A stretch of DNA of 64,000 bases from Amycolatopsis bartoniae (GTDB lineage: Bacteria > Actinomycetota > Actinomycetes > Mycobacteriales > Pseudonocardiaceae): the NCBI RefSeq assembly GCF_014191255.1, contig NZ_JACHWH010000013.1, forward strand, positions 61,766 through 125,765. Reading direction: 5' to 3'. Below the pieces are notes generated by a model. The model was not told the origin of the DNA. It made no database searches and saw nothing but the letters and a program-made list of their open reading frames with translations. The translations under genes were made by a program, and so were the position numbers. How positions within the stretch are numbered: position 1 is the stretch's first letter; each line of letters opens with the position of its first letter. Positions 33,752 to 42,209 of the stretch are shown in pieces.

Positions 33752-34621
33752 ATGGCTATCGACGTGAACAAGGCGGTCGGCGCGAGCGCCGGCAGCGCGA
33801 AGACCACGTGGTCGGAGCGCGACGTGGTGCTCTATCAGCTCGGTCTGGGCGCGGGCGCGGACCCGTTGTCCGAACGCGAGCTGGCGTATGTGCTCGAAGA
33901 CCGGTTGCGGGTTCTGCCCAGCTACGCGGTGATTCCCGGCTCCGAGGGGGTTCGCGGGCTGACGGACGTGCCGGGCCTGGAGTTCGACCACACGAAGATG
34001 CTGCACGGCGAGCACGAGATCGAGCTGTTCGAGCCGTTGCCCACGGCCACGACGGTGTCCACCGAGGGCCGGGTCGCCGCGATCTACGACAAGGGCAGCG
34101 CCGCGCTGACCGTCCTGGAGGCCACGTCCACCGCGGAGGACGGCCGGCCGCTGTTCGTCAACCGGTTCTCGTTGTTCATGCGCGGAGCCGGTGGTTTCGG
34201 CGGGCCCAAGAGCCCGCCCGCCGAGGGCGGGCCGTTGCCGCGGCGGGCGCCGGACGTGGTGGTGCCGGTGCCGACCCTGCCGCAGCAGGCGTTGCTGTAC
34301 CGGCTCAACGGGGACGTCAACCCCGTGCACAGTGATCCGCTGGTCGCGGCGAAGGCGGGCTTCGACCGGCCCATCCTGCACGGCCTGTGCACCTTCGGGA
34401 TCGTCTGCAAGGCCGCGGTCGACGGGGTACTGGGCGGCGACACCGCACGGGTGCGCCGCTTCCGGGCCCGGTTCGCCGGGGTCGTCTTCCCCGGCGAGAC
34501 GATCACCGTCCGCTGCTGGCGAGAGGGGACGGTCGTGCGGGTTCTCGCCCGGGTCGACGACCGCGACGCCGACGCACTGACCAACGGCATCCTCGAGGTG
34601 ACCGGGGAGGAGACGGCATGA
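33752..34621 (+). CDS. MaoC-type (R)-specific enoyl-CoA hydratase 2
   Basis: 289 residues with two hotdog halves. The hydratase-2 motif is complete as YRLNGDVNPVHSDPLVA with the catalytic Asp and His, followed by GFDRPILHGLCTFG. The N-terminal half (LAYVLEDRLRVLPSYAVIPG) matches the inactive first domain of MFE-2-type hydratases. It hydrates trans-2-enoyl-CoA to (R)-3-hydroxyacyl-CoA. Its stop overlaps the next ACAD gene as ATGA. Good partner for the MFE-2-like SDR at 61339. Confidence 0.9.
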   Translation: MAIDVNKAVGASAGSAKTTWSERDVVLYQLGLGAGADPLSERELAYVLEDRLRVLPSYAVIPGSEGVRGLTDVPGLEFDHTKMLHGEHEIELFEPLPTATTVSTEGRVAAIYDKGSAALTVLEATSTAEDGRPLFVNRFSLFMRGAGGFGGPKSPPAEGGPLPRRAPDVVVPVPTLPQQALLYRLNGDVNPVHSDPLVAAKAGFDRPILHGLCTFGIVCKAAVDGVLGGDTARVRRFRARFAGVVFPGETITVRCWREGTVVRVLARVDDRDADALTNGILEVTGEETA

Positions 34622-35826
34622 CCGCGAAAGCACCGGGCGAGGACGCCGAGCTCGCGGCCTACCGGGCCCGCGTGCGGGCGTGGCTGGCCGAGCACACGCC
34701 CGAGGACTGGGCGGAGAAGCTGCCCTACGCCGACGAGACCGAGGTGCTCGAGTTCTACCGGACCTGGGCTCGCGAACTGCACTCCGCCGGCCTGCTCGTG
34801 CCGCAGTGGCCGGAGCGGTTCGGCGGTTCCGGGGCCGGGCTCGCCCAGCAGGTGGTCCTGCAGCAGGAGATGAGCCGGGCCGGGGCGCCGCGCCCGCGGT
34901 ACCTCGCGATCTCGCTCGGGCACGCCGCGGCGACCCTGATGGAGCACGGCAGCCCGGAACAGCAGAAGCTCCTGGACGGCATCCTCGAAGGCGATGTGTG
35001 GTGCCAGGGGTTCTCCGAGCCGGGTGCGGGATCCGACCTGGCCTCGCTGCGCACCCGCGCGGTGCGCGAAGGCGACTACTACGTCGTGAACGGACAGAAG
35101 ATCTGGTCGAGCATGGGCCTCTACGCCCGCTGGGGCCTCCTGCTCGCCCGGACCGACCCGGACGCGCCGAAGCACCGGGGGATCAGCCTGTTCATCCTCG
35201 ACATGCGGGCACCCGGCGTCGAGGTCCGCCCGATCCGGCAGGCCACCGGCGCGCACGAGTTCGCCGAGGTGTTCCTCACCGACGTGCGGATCCCGGCCTC
35301 GATGCTGGTCGGCAAGGAGAACGAGGGCTGGCGGCTGGCCCAGACCACCTTGGCCACCGAGCGCTACGCGCAGATGGTCGAGCTGCACGCCGGGCTCGAG
35401 GAACTGCTCGCCCTGCTGGTCCGGCAGGCGCGCACGCTGCGCGCCGCCGACGGCGGGCCGCTGGTGGAGGACCCGGAGTTCCGGCAGCGCCTCGCCGCCT
35501 TCGCCGGTGAGGTCGAGGTGCTGGGCCTGATCAACGACCGGGTGCTCGGCGACATCAGCGCGGGCCGCGACCCCGGCGCGCGGGGGTCGATCCTCAAGCT
35601 CTACTTCAGCCGGCTGCTCCAGCGGCTCACGGCGTTCGGAGTGCGCAGCAACGGTCTGGCGGCACACGTCGACCCGCGGCGCAAGAACGACCTCAGCTAC
35701 ACCTCCGGCGACTGGATGCTCGACCACATCCGCTCGTGGACGTGGACGATCGCCGCCGGCAGCAACGAGATCCAGCGCAACATCATCGGCGAGCGCGTGC
35801 TCGGCCTGCCCCGGGAGCCACGATGA
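34618..35826 (+). CDS. Acyl-CoA dehydrogenase, larger subunit of a pair
   Basis: 402 residues. CQGFSEPGAGSDLASLRTRA, YYVVNGQKIWSSMGLYARWG and the C-terminal IAAGSNEIQRNIIGERVLGL are FadE blocks. It starts inside the stop of the hydratase gene (ATGA) and ends inside the start of the next ACAD gene (ATGA at 35823). That is the layout of heteromeric FadE pairs such as those in actinobacterial steroid side-chain degradation. Likely substrate: a bulky or branched acyl-CoA (inference). Confidence 0.88.
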   Translation: MTAKAPGEDAELAAYRARVRAWLAEHTPEDWAEKLPYADETEVLEFYRTWARELHSAGLLVPQWPERFGGSGAGLAQQVVLQQEMSRAGAPRPRYLAISLGHAAATLMEHGSPEQQKLLDGILEGDVWCQGFSEPGAGSDLASLRTRAVREGDYYVVNGQKIWSSMGLYARWGLLLARTDPDAPKHRGISLFILDMRAPGVEVRPIRQATGAHEFAEVFLTDVRIPASMLVGKENEGWRLAQTTLATERYAQMVELHAGLEELLALLVRQARTLRAADGGPLVEDPEFRQRLAAFAGEVEVLGLINDRVLGDISAGRDPGARGSILKLYFSRLLQRLTAFGVRSNGLAAHVDPRRKNDLSYTSGDWMLDHIRSWTWTIAAGSNEIQRNIIGERVLGLPREPR

Positions 35827-36926
35827 CCACCACCCGTGAGGAACTGTCCGACCTGCGCGCGAGCCTGCGCGCGATGCTGGAACGGCGCTGCGCGTCGGAA
35901 CGGGTCCGGGAGGTCGCCGAGTCGGCCCCCGGGGTCGACCTCGATCTGTGGGCACTGCTGGCGCGGGACATGGGGGTCCCGGCGATGACGGTGCCCGAGG
36001 AGTCCGGCGGTATCGGTGCGGGACCCGAGGCCGTCGCGGTCGTGGCCGAGGAACTGGGCAGGGCGCTCGCGCCGGTCCCGTTCTTCTCCAGCGCCGTGCT
36101 CGCGACCACCGCCTTCACCCGGGCGGGCGGTCCCCGGGCCGCCGAGTGGCTGCCCAGGCTCGCGGAGGGGGCCATCGGCACGGTCGCCGTGACGGGCGCC
36201 GACGGTGTTCCCGGCGTCGACCGGCTGGACGTGCGGGCGACGGTGTCGGGTGAGCGGATCGTGCTCGACGGCACGGCCGGTTTCGTTCCCGATGCGGAGG
36301 TCGCGGAGGTGCTCGTGGTCGCCGCGCGGAGCGAGCACGGGCCGGTCGTCGCGGCCGTCGAGCCGGGCGCTGTCGTGGTGGAGCCGGTGGTGGTGCACGA
36401 TCGGACGCGCCGGCTGAGCACCGTGCGGCTGACCGAGGTCTCCGTGCCCCGCGCGGATGTGCTGGCCGAGGGTGACTCCGCGGTGGCGTTGCTGGCGGCG
36501 GTGTACCGGCACGGCGCGGCAGCGCTGGCCGCCGACGCGGCAGGCGGCGCGCGCCGGCTGCACGAGATGGCGGTCCAGTACGCCAAGGACCGGGTGCAGT
36601 TCGACCGTCCCATCGGCTCGTTCCAGGCCGTGAAGCACAAGCTCGCGGACATGTACGTGCTCGTCGAGGGTGCCGCCGCCGCGGCCGGGGGCGCGGCGGA
36701 AGCGGCCGCCGGGGACGACGAGCGCGCGCTGGCGCTCACCGCGTCGTTCGCGGTCGAGGCCTACACCGAGGTCGCCGGGGACGCGATCCAGGTGCACGGT
36801 GGCATCGGCTACACGTGGGAGCACGACTGTCACCTGTTCTTCAAACGTGCTCAGCTGGACGAGGCACTGTTCGGCAGTGCCGCCTGGCTGCGGGCCAGGG
36901 CGGCGGAAGCGCTGACGGCGGTCTGA
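35823..36926 (+). CDS. Acyl-CoA dehydrogenase, smaller subunit of a pair
   Basis: 367 residues. The C-terminal block QFDRPIGSFQAVKHKLADMY, then IQVHGGIGYTWEHDCHLFF, is conserved, while the centre is alanine-rich and shortened compared with catalytic FadE subunits. It is translationally coupled to the larger subunit at 34618 and closes the operon that starts at 27687. The hairpin at 36939-36975 follows. It resembles the partner at 20644-21753 in size and order. Confidence 0.85.
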   Translation: MTTTREELSDLRASLRAMLERRCASERVREVAESAPGVDLDLWALLARDMGVPAMTVPEESGGIGAGPEAVAVVAEELGRALAPVPFFSSAVLATTAFTRAGGPRAAEWLPRLAEGAIGTVAVTGADGVPGVDRLDVRATVSGERIVLDGTAGFVPDAEVAEVLVVAARSEHGPVVAAVEPGAVVVEPVVVHDRTRRLSTVRLTEVSVPRADVLAEGDSAVALLAAVYRHGAAALAADAAGGARRLHEMAVQYAKDRVQFDRPIGSFQAVKHKLADMYVLVEGAAAAAGGAAEAAAGDDERALALTASFAVEAYTEVAGDAIQVHGGIGYTWEHDCHLFFKRAQLDEALFGSAAWLRARAAEALTAV

Positions 36927-36938
36927 ATCCGGGACGGC

Positions 36939-36975
36939 GAAAGGGAGGGCGGCCGGTTCGGTCGCCCTCCCTTTC
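36939..36975. terminator. Bidirectional hairpin ending the long operon
   Basis: GAAAGGGAGGGCG (36939-36951) pairs perfectly with CGCCCTCCCTTTC (36963-36975), 13 bp, 11-nt loop, followed by GTTTCTCGTTC. It lies between the ACAD stop (+) and the crotonase stop (-). Confidence 0.75.
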
Positions 36976-36984
36976 GTTTCTCGT

Positions 36985-37725
36985 TCAGTGGCTTCGCAGG
37001 CGGCGCTGCATGCTCCACACCTGGGGAGCCCGCTCGAGCAGGACCGCGGCCCGTGGGGTGGGACGGGTCTCGCCGACCGCGCGGTAGGTCCGGGTCACCG
37101 CCCTGGTGAGCTCTCCGTCGGTGCCGGCAGCGGCGGCGAGCGCCAGGGCGGCCGGCAGCAGCTCGTCGCGGGGGACGACCTGCCAGGCGAAACCCGCGGC
37201 CAGAGCTTGTTCGGCGCGCATCTCCTGGTTGAACAACGCGATCGCCGCGCCCGCTCCGGTGTGCAGGTGCCGGGCGAGCATCGCGAGGTGGCCGCCGCCG
37301 GGGTGCACGCCGGCGCGGCCGAACCCGATCAGTCTCAGGTCGTCGGACACGATGCGCAGGTCACAGGCGAGCGGCAGGTTCAGCCCGGCCCCCACCAGGG
37401 TGCCGTTGACGGCGGCCAGGGTCGGGATCCTGGCCTCGCGCAGCCGCTCGAAGAGCCCGTAGATCCGGCCGATACCGGCGAAGTTCTCGTCCGCGAGAGG
37501 GTCGGCGCCCACGCGCGTGAGCATGTCGAGGTCGGCGCCACTGCAGAAACTGGGCCCTGCCGAGGCCAGCACGAGGGAGGTCACCTCGGGGTCGGCCTCG
37601 GCCTGCTCCAGGCCGCCGACGATCGCGTCGGCGAACTCGGGGGTGAGGGCGTTGCGGTGGGGCGCGTCCAGCAGGACGAGCCCGCTGGTCCCCTCGCGGC
37701 GGTATTCGACTCCGGTGTCGGTCAT
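36985..37725 (-). CDS. Crotonase-family protein with atypical active site
   Basis: 246 residues starting at ATG 37723-37725 (MTDTGVEYRREG). The oxyanion blocks SFCSGADLDML and NGTLVGAGLNLPLACD are present. The first catalytic glutamate is replaced by Asn (GAGLNLP), and the second region reads FGRAGVHPGGG without Glu. It probably does not act as a standard hydratase. It is 13 nt after the stop of the CoA-transferase gene (37739) and in its operon. Confidence 0.78.
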   Translation of the reverse strand: MTDTGVEYRREGTSGLVLLDAPHRNALTPEFADAIVGGLEQAEADPEVTSLVLASAGPSFCSGADLDMLTRVGADPLADENFAGIGRIYGLFERLREARIPTLAAVNGTLVGAGLNLPLACDLRIVSDDLRLIGFGRAGVHPGGGHLAMLARHLHTGAGAAIALFNQEMRAEQALAAGFAWQVVPRDELLPAALALAAAAGTDGELTRAVTRTYRAVGETRPTPRAAVLLERAPQVWSMQRRLRSH

Positions 37726-37738
37726 GGTCCCGCCTCTC

Positions 37739-38908
37739 TCACTCACCGAGCCAGTCGTCGAGCACCGCGGCGGTGTCGGCGCCGACCTCGGAGCACGGCC
37801 GGGCACTCTGCCCCGGCCGCGTGCCGCTGTCCATCCAGCGGATCGGGGACAGGACGTTGGGCACGGTGCCCCGCCAGTTCCGCTCGATCAAGCCACGGGC
37901 CTCGGTGTGCGCGGCTCCCGCCAGGTCGTCCGGTGTCTGGACGATGCCGCCGGGCACGTCCCAGTCGATGAAGCGCTGCAGCCACTCGTCGGCCGTCGCC
38001 GACCGGAAGATCTTGTCGAGCTCGTCCCGCAGCGTCAGGTCCCCGTAGTCCACGGCGTTCCCCCCGGCGGCCGACCAGCGTTCCAGCAGGTCCTCGCGGC
38101 CGAGTCCGCGGCAGAACTGCTCGAAGAACTTCTGCTCGATCGCGCACAGGACGACGTCCCGGTCGTCCGACGAGCGGTAGATCGCGTACAGGGACCATTC
38201 GCCCATCTCGTTGGGCCGCGGCGCGTTGCGGGCGGCGCGGTAGGCGATCGCGGCGCGGCTCATCTCGGCCGCGGCATCCCAGCAGGAGATGTCGATCCAG
38301 GCGCCGCGCCCGGTCGTCCGCGCGGCGAACAGGGCGGCGATGGTGGCGGTGGCGGCCGCGTTGGCGCCGCCCTCGCCGCTGATGCTGGAGACCGGTCCGC
38401 CGTCGGCGAAATGGGTGCGGTCCGGGTCGCGCCGTACGATGGCCGTCCCGGCGAGGGCGTCCATGCTGTAGCCGTGCGAGGGCAGCGTCGCCAGTGGGCC
38501 GGTCTGGCCGAAGCCCGAGATCGAGCAGATGACGAGTTCGGGACGGCGGCGGCGCATCTCCGCGAAGTCGACGCCCATCTCCAGGAACCGTCCGGGCTGG
38601 GACACCTCGACGATCGCGTCGGCCTTGTCGGCCAGGCGGAAGAAGGTCTCGCGGTCTTCGGTGCGGCGGAGGTCGAGGGCGACGCTGCGCTTGCCCCGGT
38701 TGAGGGTCAGGTGGTGGAAGGACTGGTCGCCGTCCATCGGGGGGATGCGGCGCAGGTAGTCGCCGCTGCCCGGCATCTCGACCTTCACGACCTCGGCGCC
38801 GAGGTCCGCGAGCACGCGGGTGGCGAGGTCGCCGGGGATCAGCTTGGCCAGGTCCAGCACGCGTACGCCGGCAAGGGGGAGATAGGCGCGGGAATCGTCG
38901 TCAACCAC
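37739..38908 (-). CDS. Family III CoA-transferase, probably leaderless
   Basis: 389 residues of the CaiB/BaiF family: GVRVLDLAKLIPGDLATRVL, DLGAEVVKVEMPGSGDYL, LNRGKRSVALDLRRTEDR and SISGFGQTGPLATLPSHGYS. It would move CoA between acids, or act as a CoA-ester isomerase/racemase. GTG at 38906-38908 has no ribosome site and lies exactly 6 nt after TATACT on the minus strand, so the transcript is probably leaderless. It shares the element with the divergent synthetase at 38960. Confidence 0.87.
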   Translation of the reverse strand: MVDDDSRAYLPLAGVRVLDLAKLIPGDLATRVLADLGAEVVKVEMPGSGDYLRRIPPMDGDQSFHHLTLNRGKRSVALDLRRTEDRETFFRLADKADAIVEVSQPGRFLEMGVDFAEMRRRRPELVICSISGFGQTGPLATLPSHGYSMDALAGTAIVRRDPDRTHFADGGPVSSISGEGGANAAATATIAALFAARTTGRGAWIDISCWDAAAEMSRAAIAYRAARNAPRPNEMGEWSLYAIYRSSDDRDVVLCAIEQKFFEQFCRGLGREDLLERWSAAGGNAVDYGDLTLRDELDKIFRSATADEWLQRFIDWDVPGGIVQTPDDLAGAAHTEARGLIERNWRGTVPNVLSPIRWMDSGTRPGQSARPCSEVGADTAAVLDDWLGE

Positions 38909-38914
38909 GAGATG

Positions 38915-38922
38915 AGTATACT
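38915..38922. promoter_or_regulatory. AGTATACT element shared by divergent CoA-transferase and synthetase
   Basis: Perfect AGTATACT inside GAGTATACTATAAAT. Minus-strand TATACT is 6 nt from GTG 38908. On the plus strand it lies 37 nt before the GTG at 38960. Confidence 0.65.
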
Positions 38923-38959
38923 ATAAATCGCATCGTGCGTGTCGAGAGAGGAGGTCGCC

Positions 38960-40471
38960 GTGGACGTGTCCGCCCGGATCGGCGAAGTGATGGCCCTGGA
39001 TCCCGCGGTCCCCGTCGTGCAGTACGAAGGACGGTGGAGCACGTGGGGCGAGGTGCGCGCCATCGCCCAGGCGCTCGAGGAACGCCTCGCCGGCGTGCCG
39101 CGGTCCACGCCGATCGCGCTGATCACCCGCAACCGGCCCGGCGTCGTCGCCGCGATCCTGGGTCTGCTGGCCGCACGGCGGCACTGCCTCACGATCAACG
39201 GCATGCACCCGGACACCGCTGTGCTGGACGAGCTGGACCACCTGCGGCCGGCGACAGTGATCGCCTGTGCGGAGGACTGGGAGCGCGCGGGCCTCACCGA
39301 GCGCGTCGCCCAGATCGGCGCCACCGGACTGCGGATCGGCGACGATCTGTCCGGTGTGGACGAAGTCGTGGCCCGTCCGGCGGGCTCGCCGCCGCCCGCG
39401 GCAGGCGAACCCGGCGTGGCGATCAGCCTGCAGACGAGCGGCACCACCGGTCCGCCCAAGCGCATCGCGATGACCTACGCCAATATCGACGCCTCGGTCA
39501 CCGGCGTGCTCAAGCACTACGGTTCGCCCGATCAAGAGCCGCCGGCCGCGTTGCGCCCGGGGGTGGCGGTCCAGATGCTCCCGCTGGGCCACACCAGCGC
39601 TCTGCTCGCGCTGTGCGTGATGGCCGTCGAGGGCAGGCGGATGGTGCTGCTGGACCGTTTCGAGCCCTGGGCGTGGGCGACCGCCGTGCGCGACCACAAG
39701 ATCGCGGTGTCGGGGATGCCGCCCGCGGCCATCCGGATGGTGCTCGACGCCAAGATCCCGGCGGACTGGCTCACCTCCCTGCGTGCGGTGCGGGCCGGTA
39801 CCGCCCCGCTGGACCAGGCGCTCGCCGACGAGTTCACCCGCACCTACGACATCCCGGTCATCCAGGCCTACGGGGCCACCGAATTCCAGGGCGTGGCCAG
39901 CTGGACGCTGCGCGACTACAAGAAATTCGGTTCCGCCAAGCGGGGCAGCGTCGGGCGGGCGCACCCGGGCGTGGACCTGCGCGTCGTGTCGCCCGAGGAC
40001 GGCACGCCCCTGCCCGTCGACACCACCGGCGTGCTGGAGGTGCGCTCGAAGCAGAGCGCCGGTGCCCGCACCGACGACTGGATCCGGACCAGCGACCTCG
40101 CCCGCATCGACGCGGACGGCTTCCTGTTCATCGAGGGGCGCACCGACGACGTCATCAACCGCGGCGGTTTCAAGGTCGACGCGTCCGAGGTCGCGGGCGT
40201 GCTCACCGCCCACCCCGGGGTCGGGTCGGCCGTCGTGGTCGGGGCGCCGGACCGCCGCCTCGGCGCCGTACCGGTCGCCCTGGTCACGCCGTCGGGCGAG
40301 GCCGAACTCCCGTCCGAGGACGAACTGCGCGACTGGGTCCGCACCCGGCTGGAGGCCTACAAGGTCCCGGTGCGCGTGACCGCGGTGCCCGAGTTGCCGC
40401 GCAACGCCACCATGAAGGTCGGGGTGCGCGAAGTCCTGGAGCTCGTCGGCTGGGGAGGCGAGCGGGAGTGA
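38960..40471 (+). CDS. AMP-dependent acyl-CoA synthetase
   Basis: 503 residues. Phosphate loop SLQTSGTTGPPKRIAMTYA, acceptor motif QAYGATEFQGVA, GRTDDVINRGGFKVDASEVA hinge, and a C-terminal PRNATMKVGVREV with the catalytic lysine region. It makes an acyl-CoA through an acyl-adenylate. GTG 38960 follows GAGAGGAGG. It overlaps the second synthetase as GTGA (40468). The short N-terminal domain suggests a medium or cyclic acid (inference). Confidence 0.88.
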   Translation: MDVSARIGEVMALDPAVPVVQYEGRWSTWGEVRAIAQALEERLAGVPRSTPIALITRNRPGVVAAILGLLAARRHCLTINGMHPDTAVLDELDHLRPATVIACAEDWERAGLTERVAQIGATGLRIGDDLSGVDEVVARPAGSPPPAAGEPGVAISLQTSGTTGPPKRIAMTYANIDASVTGVLKHYGSPDQEPPAALRPGVAVQMLPLGHTSALLALCVMAVEGRRMVLLDRFEPWAWATAVRDHKIAVSGMPPAAIRMVLDAKIPADWLTSLRAVRAGTAPLDQALADEFTRTYDIPVIQAYGATEFQGVASWTLRDYKKFGSAKRGSVGRAHPGVDLRVVSPEDGTPLPVDTTGVLEVRSKQSAGARTDDWIRTSDLARIDADGFLFIEGRTDDVINRGGFKVDASEVAGVLTAHPGVGSAVVVGAPDRRLGAVPVALVTPSGEAELPSEDELRDWVRTRLEAYKVPVRVTAVPELPRNATMKVGVREVLELVGWGGERE

Positions 40472-42042
40472 CGCCGACGGAAACCGGCCCGCGCCAAGCC
40501 TTCCTCTCGACGTGGGCGGCGGAGCGGCCGGACCGGCCGGCCGTCGTCATGACCGGGACCGGCGAGACCCTGACCTACCGGCAGCTGGACGAGCGGTCCA
40601 ACCGCTTCGCCCATGCGCTGCGTGCCGCGGGCGCCACCCGCGGCACGCACATCGCCTACTTGCTGGAGAACTCGCCCCGCGTCTTCGAAGTGGTCTGGGG
40701 CGCGTATCGCGCCGGCTGTTACTACACGCCCGTCAACACGCGCTTCACCGCCGACGAGGTCGCGTATGTCGTCCGGGACTCGGGTGCCGTGGTGCTGGTC
40801 GCCTCGGCGCGGTTCCGCGACGTCGCGGAAAAGGTCGCCGAGCGTGTGCCGGGGCTGCGGCTGTGCCTGGCCACCGGCGGCGTCATCGGCGGGTACGAGT
40901 CGTACGACGAGGTGCTGCGCCGGTTTCCGGCCACCCCGGTGGCCGACGAGTCACCCGGCTGCCGGATGCTCTACTCCTCGGGCACCACCGGACAGCCCAA
41001 GGGCGTCAAACGGCCACTGCCGTCCGGTTCGCTCGACGCCACCGACCCGTGGCTGACCACCCAGGCGCGGCTCTACGGATGGACCGGTGACACCCGCTAT
41101 CTGTGTCCCGCGCCGCTCTACCACGGCGCCGGCCTGTGGTGGACGACCGCGATGCACCGGCTCGGCGCCACGGCGTACGTGATGGAAAAGTTCGATGCGA
41201 CAGCGTTCCTGGAGACCGTCCAGCGGCACCGGATCACCTGCACGCAGCTCGTACCGACGATGTTCGTGCGGCTCCTGCGCCTGCCGGAGGAGGTTCGCGC
41301 CGCCTTCGACGTGTCCAGCCTGACCTCCGCGATTCACGCGGCCGCGCCCTGCCCCGTCGAGGTGAAGCAGGCGATGATCGACTGGTGGGGACCGATCGTG
41401 TACGAGTACTTCGCCGCCACCGAGGGCAACGGGAGCACGTCCATCACGACCGGGGAATGGCTGCGCCACAAGGGTTCGGTCGGGAAAGCCGTCGTGGGGA
41501 TCCCGCACATCGTGGGCCCGGACGGAACCGAGCTACCCCCCGGCGAGGTCGGGCTGGTCTATTTCGAGTCCACCACCGGTGAGGTGTTCGAGTACCACAA
41601 CGACCCGGACAAGACCCGGGCTTCCCGGCTGGACACCTGGTCGACCACGGGAGACATGGGATACCTCGACGCCGGGGGTTACCTGTACCTCACCGACCGA
41701 AGCTCGCACATGATCATCTCGGGCGGGGTCAACATCTACCCGCAGGAGGCGGAGAACGTTCTCGCCACCCACGACGCGGTGGACGACGTCGCCGTGATCG
41801 GCGTACCCGACCCGGAGTTCGGCGAGCAGGTCAAGGCCGTTGTGGTGCCCCGGCCCGGGGTGGCGGCCGGGCCGGAGCTGGAGGTCGCGCTCGTGGCCTG
41901 GTGCCGGGACCGGCTGGCCCACTACAAATGCCCGAAGTCGGTCGACTTCGTCGACGCGCTTCCCCGCGGGGACAACGGCAAACTCTACAAACTCCAGCTT
42001 CGCAAGGCCTACTGGGAGGGCCGCTCCTCCGTGATCCGCTGA
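40468..42042 (+). CDS. AMP-dependent fatty-acyl-CoA synthetase (FadD-like)
   Basis: 524 residues. LYSSGTTGQPKGVKRPLPSG phosphate loop, YEYFAATEGNGSTSITTGEW acceptor motif, HMIISGGVNIYPQEAENVL hinge, and PRGDNGKLYKLQLR with the catalytic lysine. It activates a carboxylic acid with ATP and CoA. It is coupled to the synthetase at 38960 and followed by the hairpin at 42075-42109. Two different synthetases in one operon suggest two successive acid activations or two substrate sizes. Confidence 0.9.
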   Translation: MTPTETGPRQAFLSTWAAERPDRPAVVMTGTGETLTYRQLDERSNRFAHALRAAGATRGTHIAYLLENSPRVFEVVWGAYRAGCYYTPVNTRFTADEVAYVVRDSGAVVLVASARFRDVAEKVAERVPGLRLCLATGGVIGGYESYDEVLRRFPATPVADESPGCRMLYSSGTTGQPKGVKRPLPSGSLDATDPWLTTQARLYGWTGDTRYLCPAPLYHGAGLWWTTAMHRLGATAYVMEKFDATAFLETVQRHRITCTQLVPTMFVRLLRLPEEVRAAFDVSSLTSAIHAAAPCPVEVKQAMIDWWGPIVYEYFAATEGNGSTSITTGEWLRHKGSVGKAVVGIPHIVGPDGTELPPGEVGLVYFESTTGEVFEYHNDPDKTRASRLDTWSTTGDMGYLDAGGYLYLTDRSSHMIISGGVNIYPQEAENVLATHDAVDDVAVIGVPDPEFGEQVKAVVVPRPGVAAGPELEVALVAWCRDRLAHYKCPKSVDFVDALPRGDNGKLYKLQLRKAYWEGRSSVIR

Positions 42043-42074
42043 GCACTGGCCCCTCGTAGTCCTGTGCTGCATCG

Positions 42075-42109
42075 CCAGTCGTCCTCGGGCGGACCCCGAG
42101 GACGACTGG
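42075..42109 (+). terminator. Hairpin terminator after the synthetase operon
   Basis: CCAGTCGTCCTCGGG and CCCGAGGACGACTGG form a perfect 15-bp stem with a 5-nt loop, 32 nt after the stop at 42042. Confidence 0.75.
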
Positions 42110-42173
42110 GCACCGGTTGCCGGGCGGCGCCGGGGCTCCGCGTCTCTTGACAGAGTCCTGGATCACAGTGAAG

Positions 42174-42181
42174 AGTATCCT
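42174..42181. promoter_or_regulatory. AGTATACT-type element (AGTATCCT) before the CoA-transferase at 42210
   Basis: AAGAGTATCCTTAATTAG, 28 nt before the ATG. TATCCT is -10-like. A good TTGACA lies at 42147-42152, but 23 nt away, too far for a normal -35. Confidence 0.6.
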
Positions 42182-42209
42182 TAATTAGTCGTAACCCCGA
42201 GGAGCGGCA

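Noticed and set aside
42147..42181. TTGACA with TATCCT as a classic promoter
   Set aside because: The two hexamers are 23 nt apart, too far for a usual sigma70 promoter; the TATCCT part is kept as an element only.
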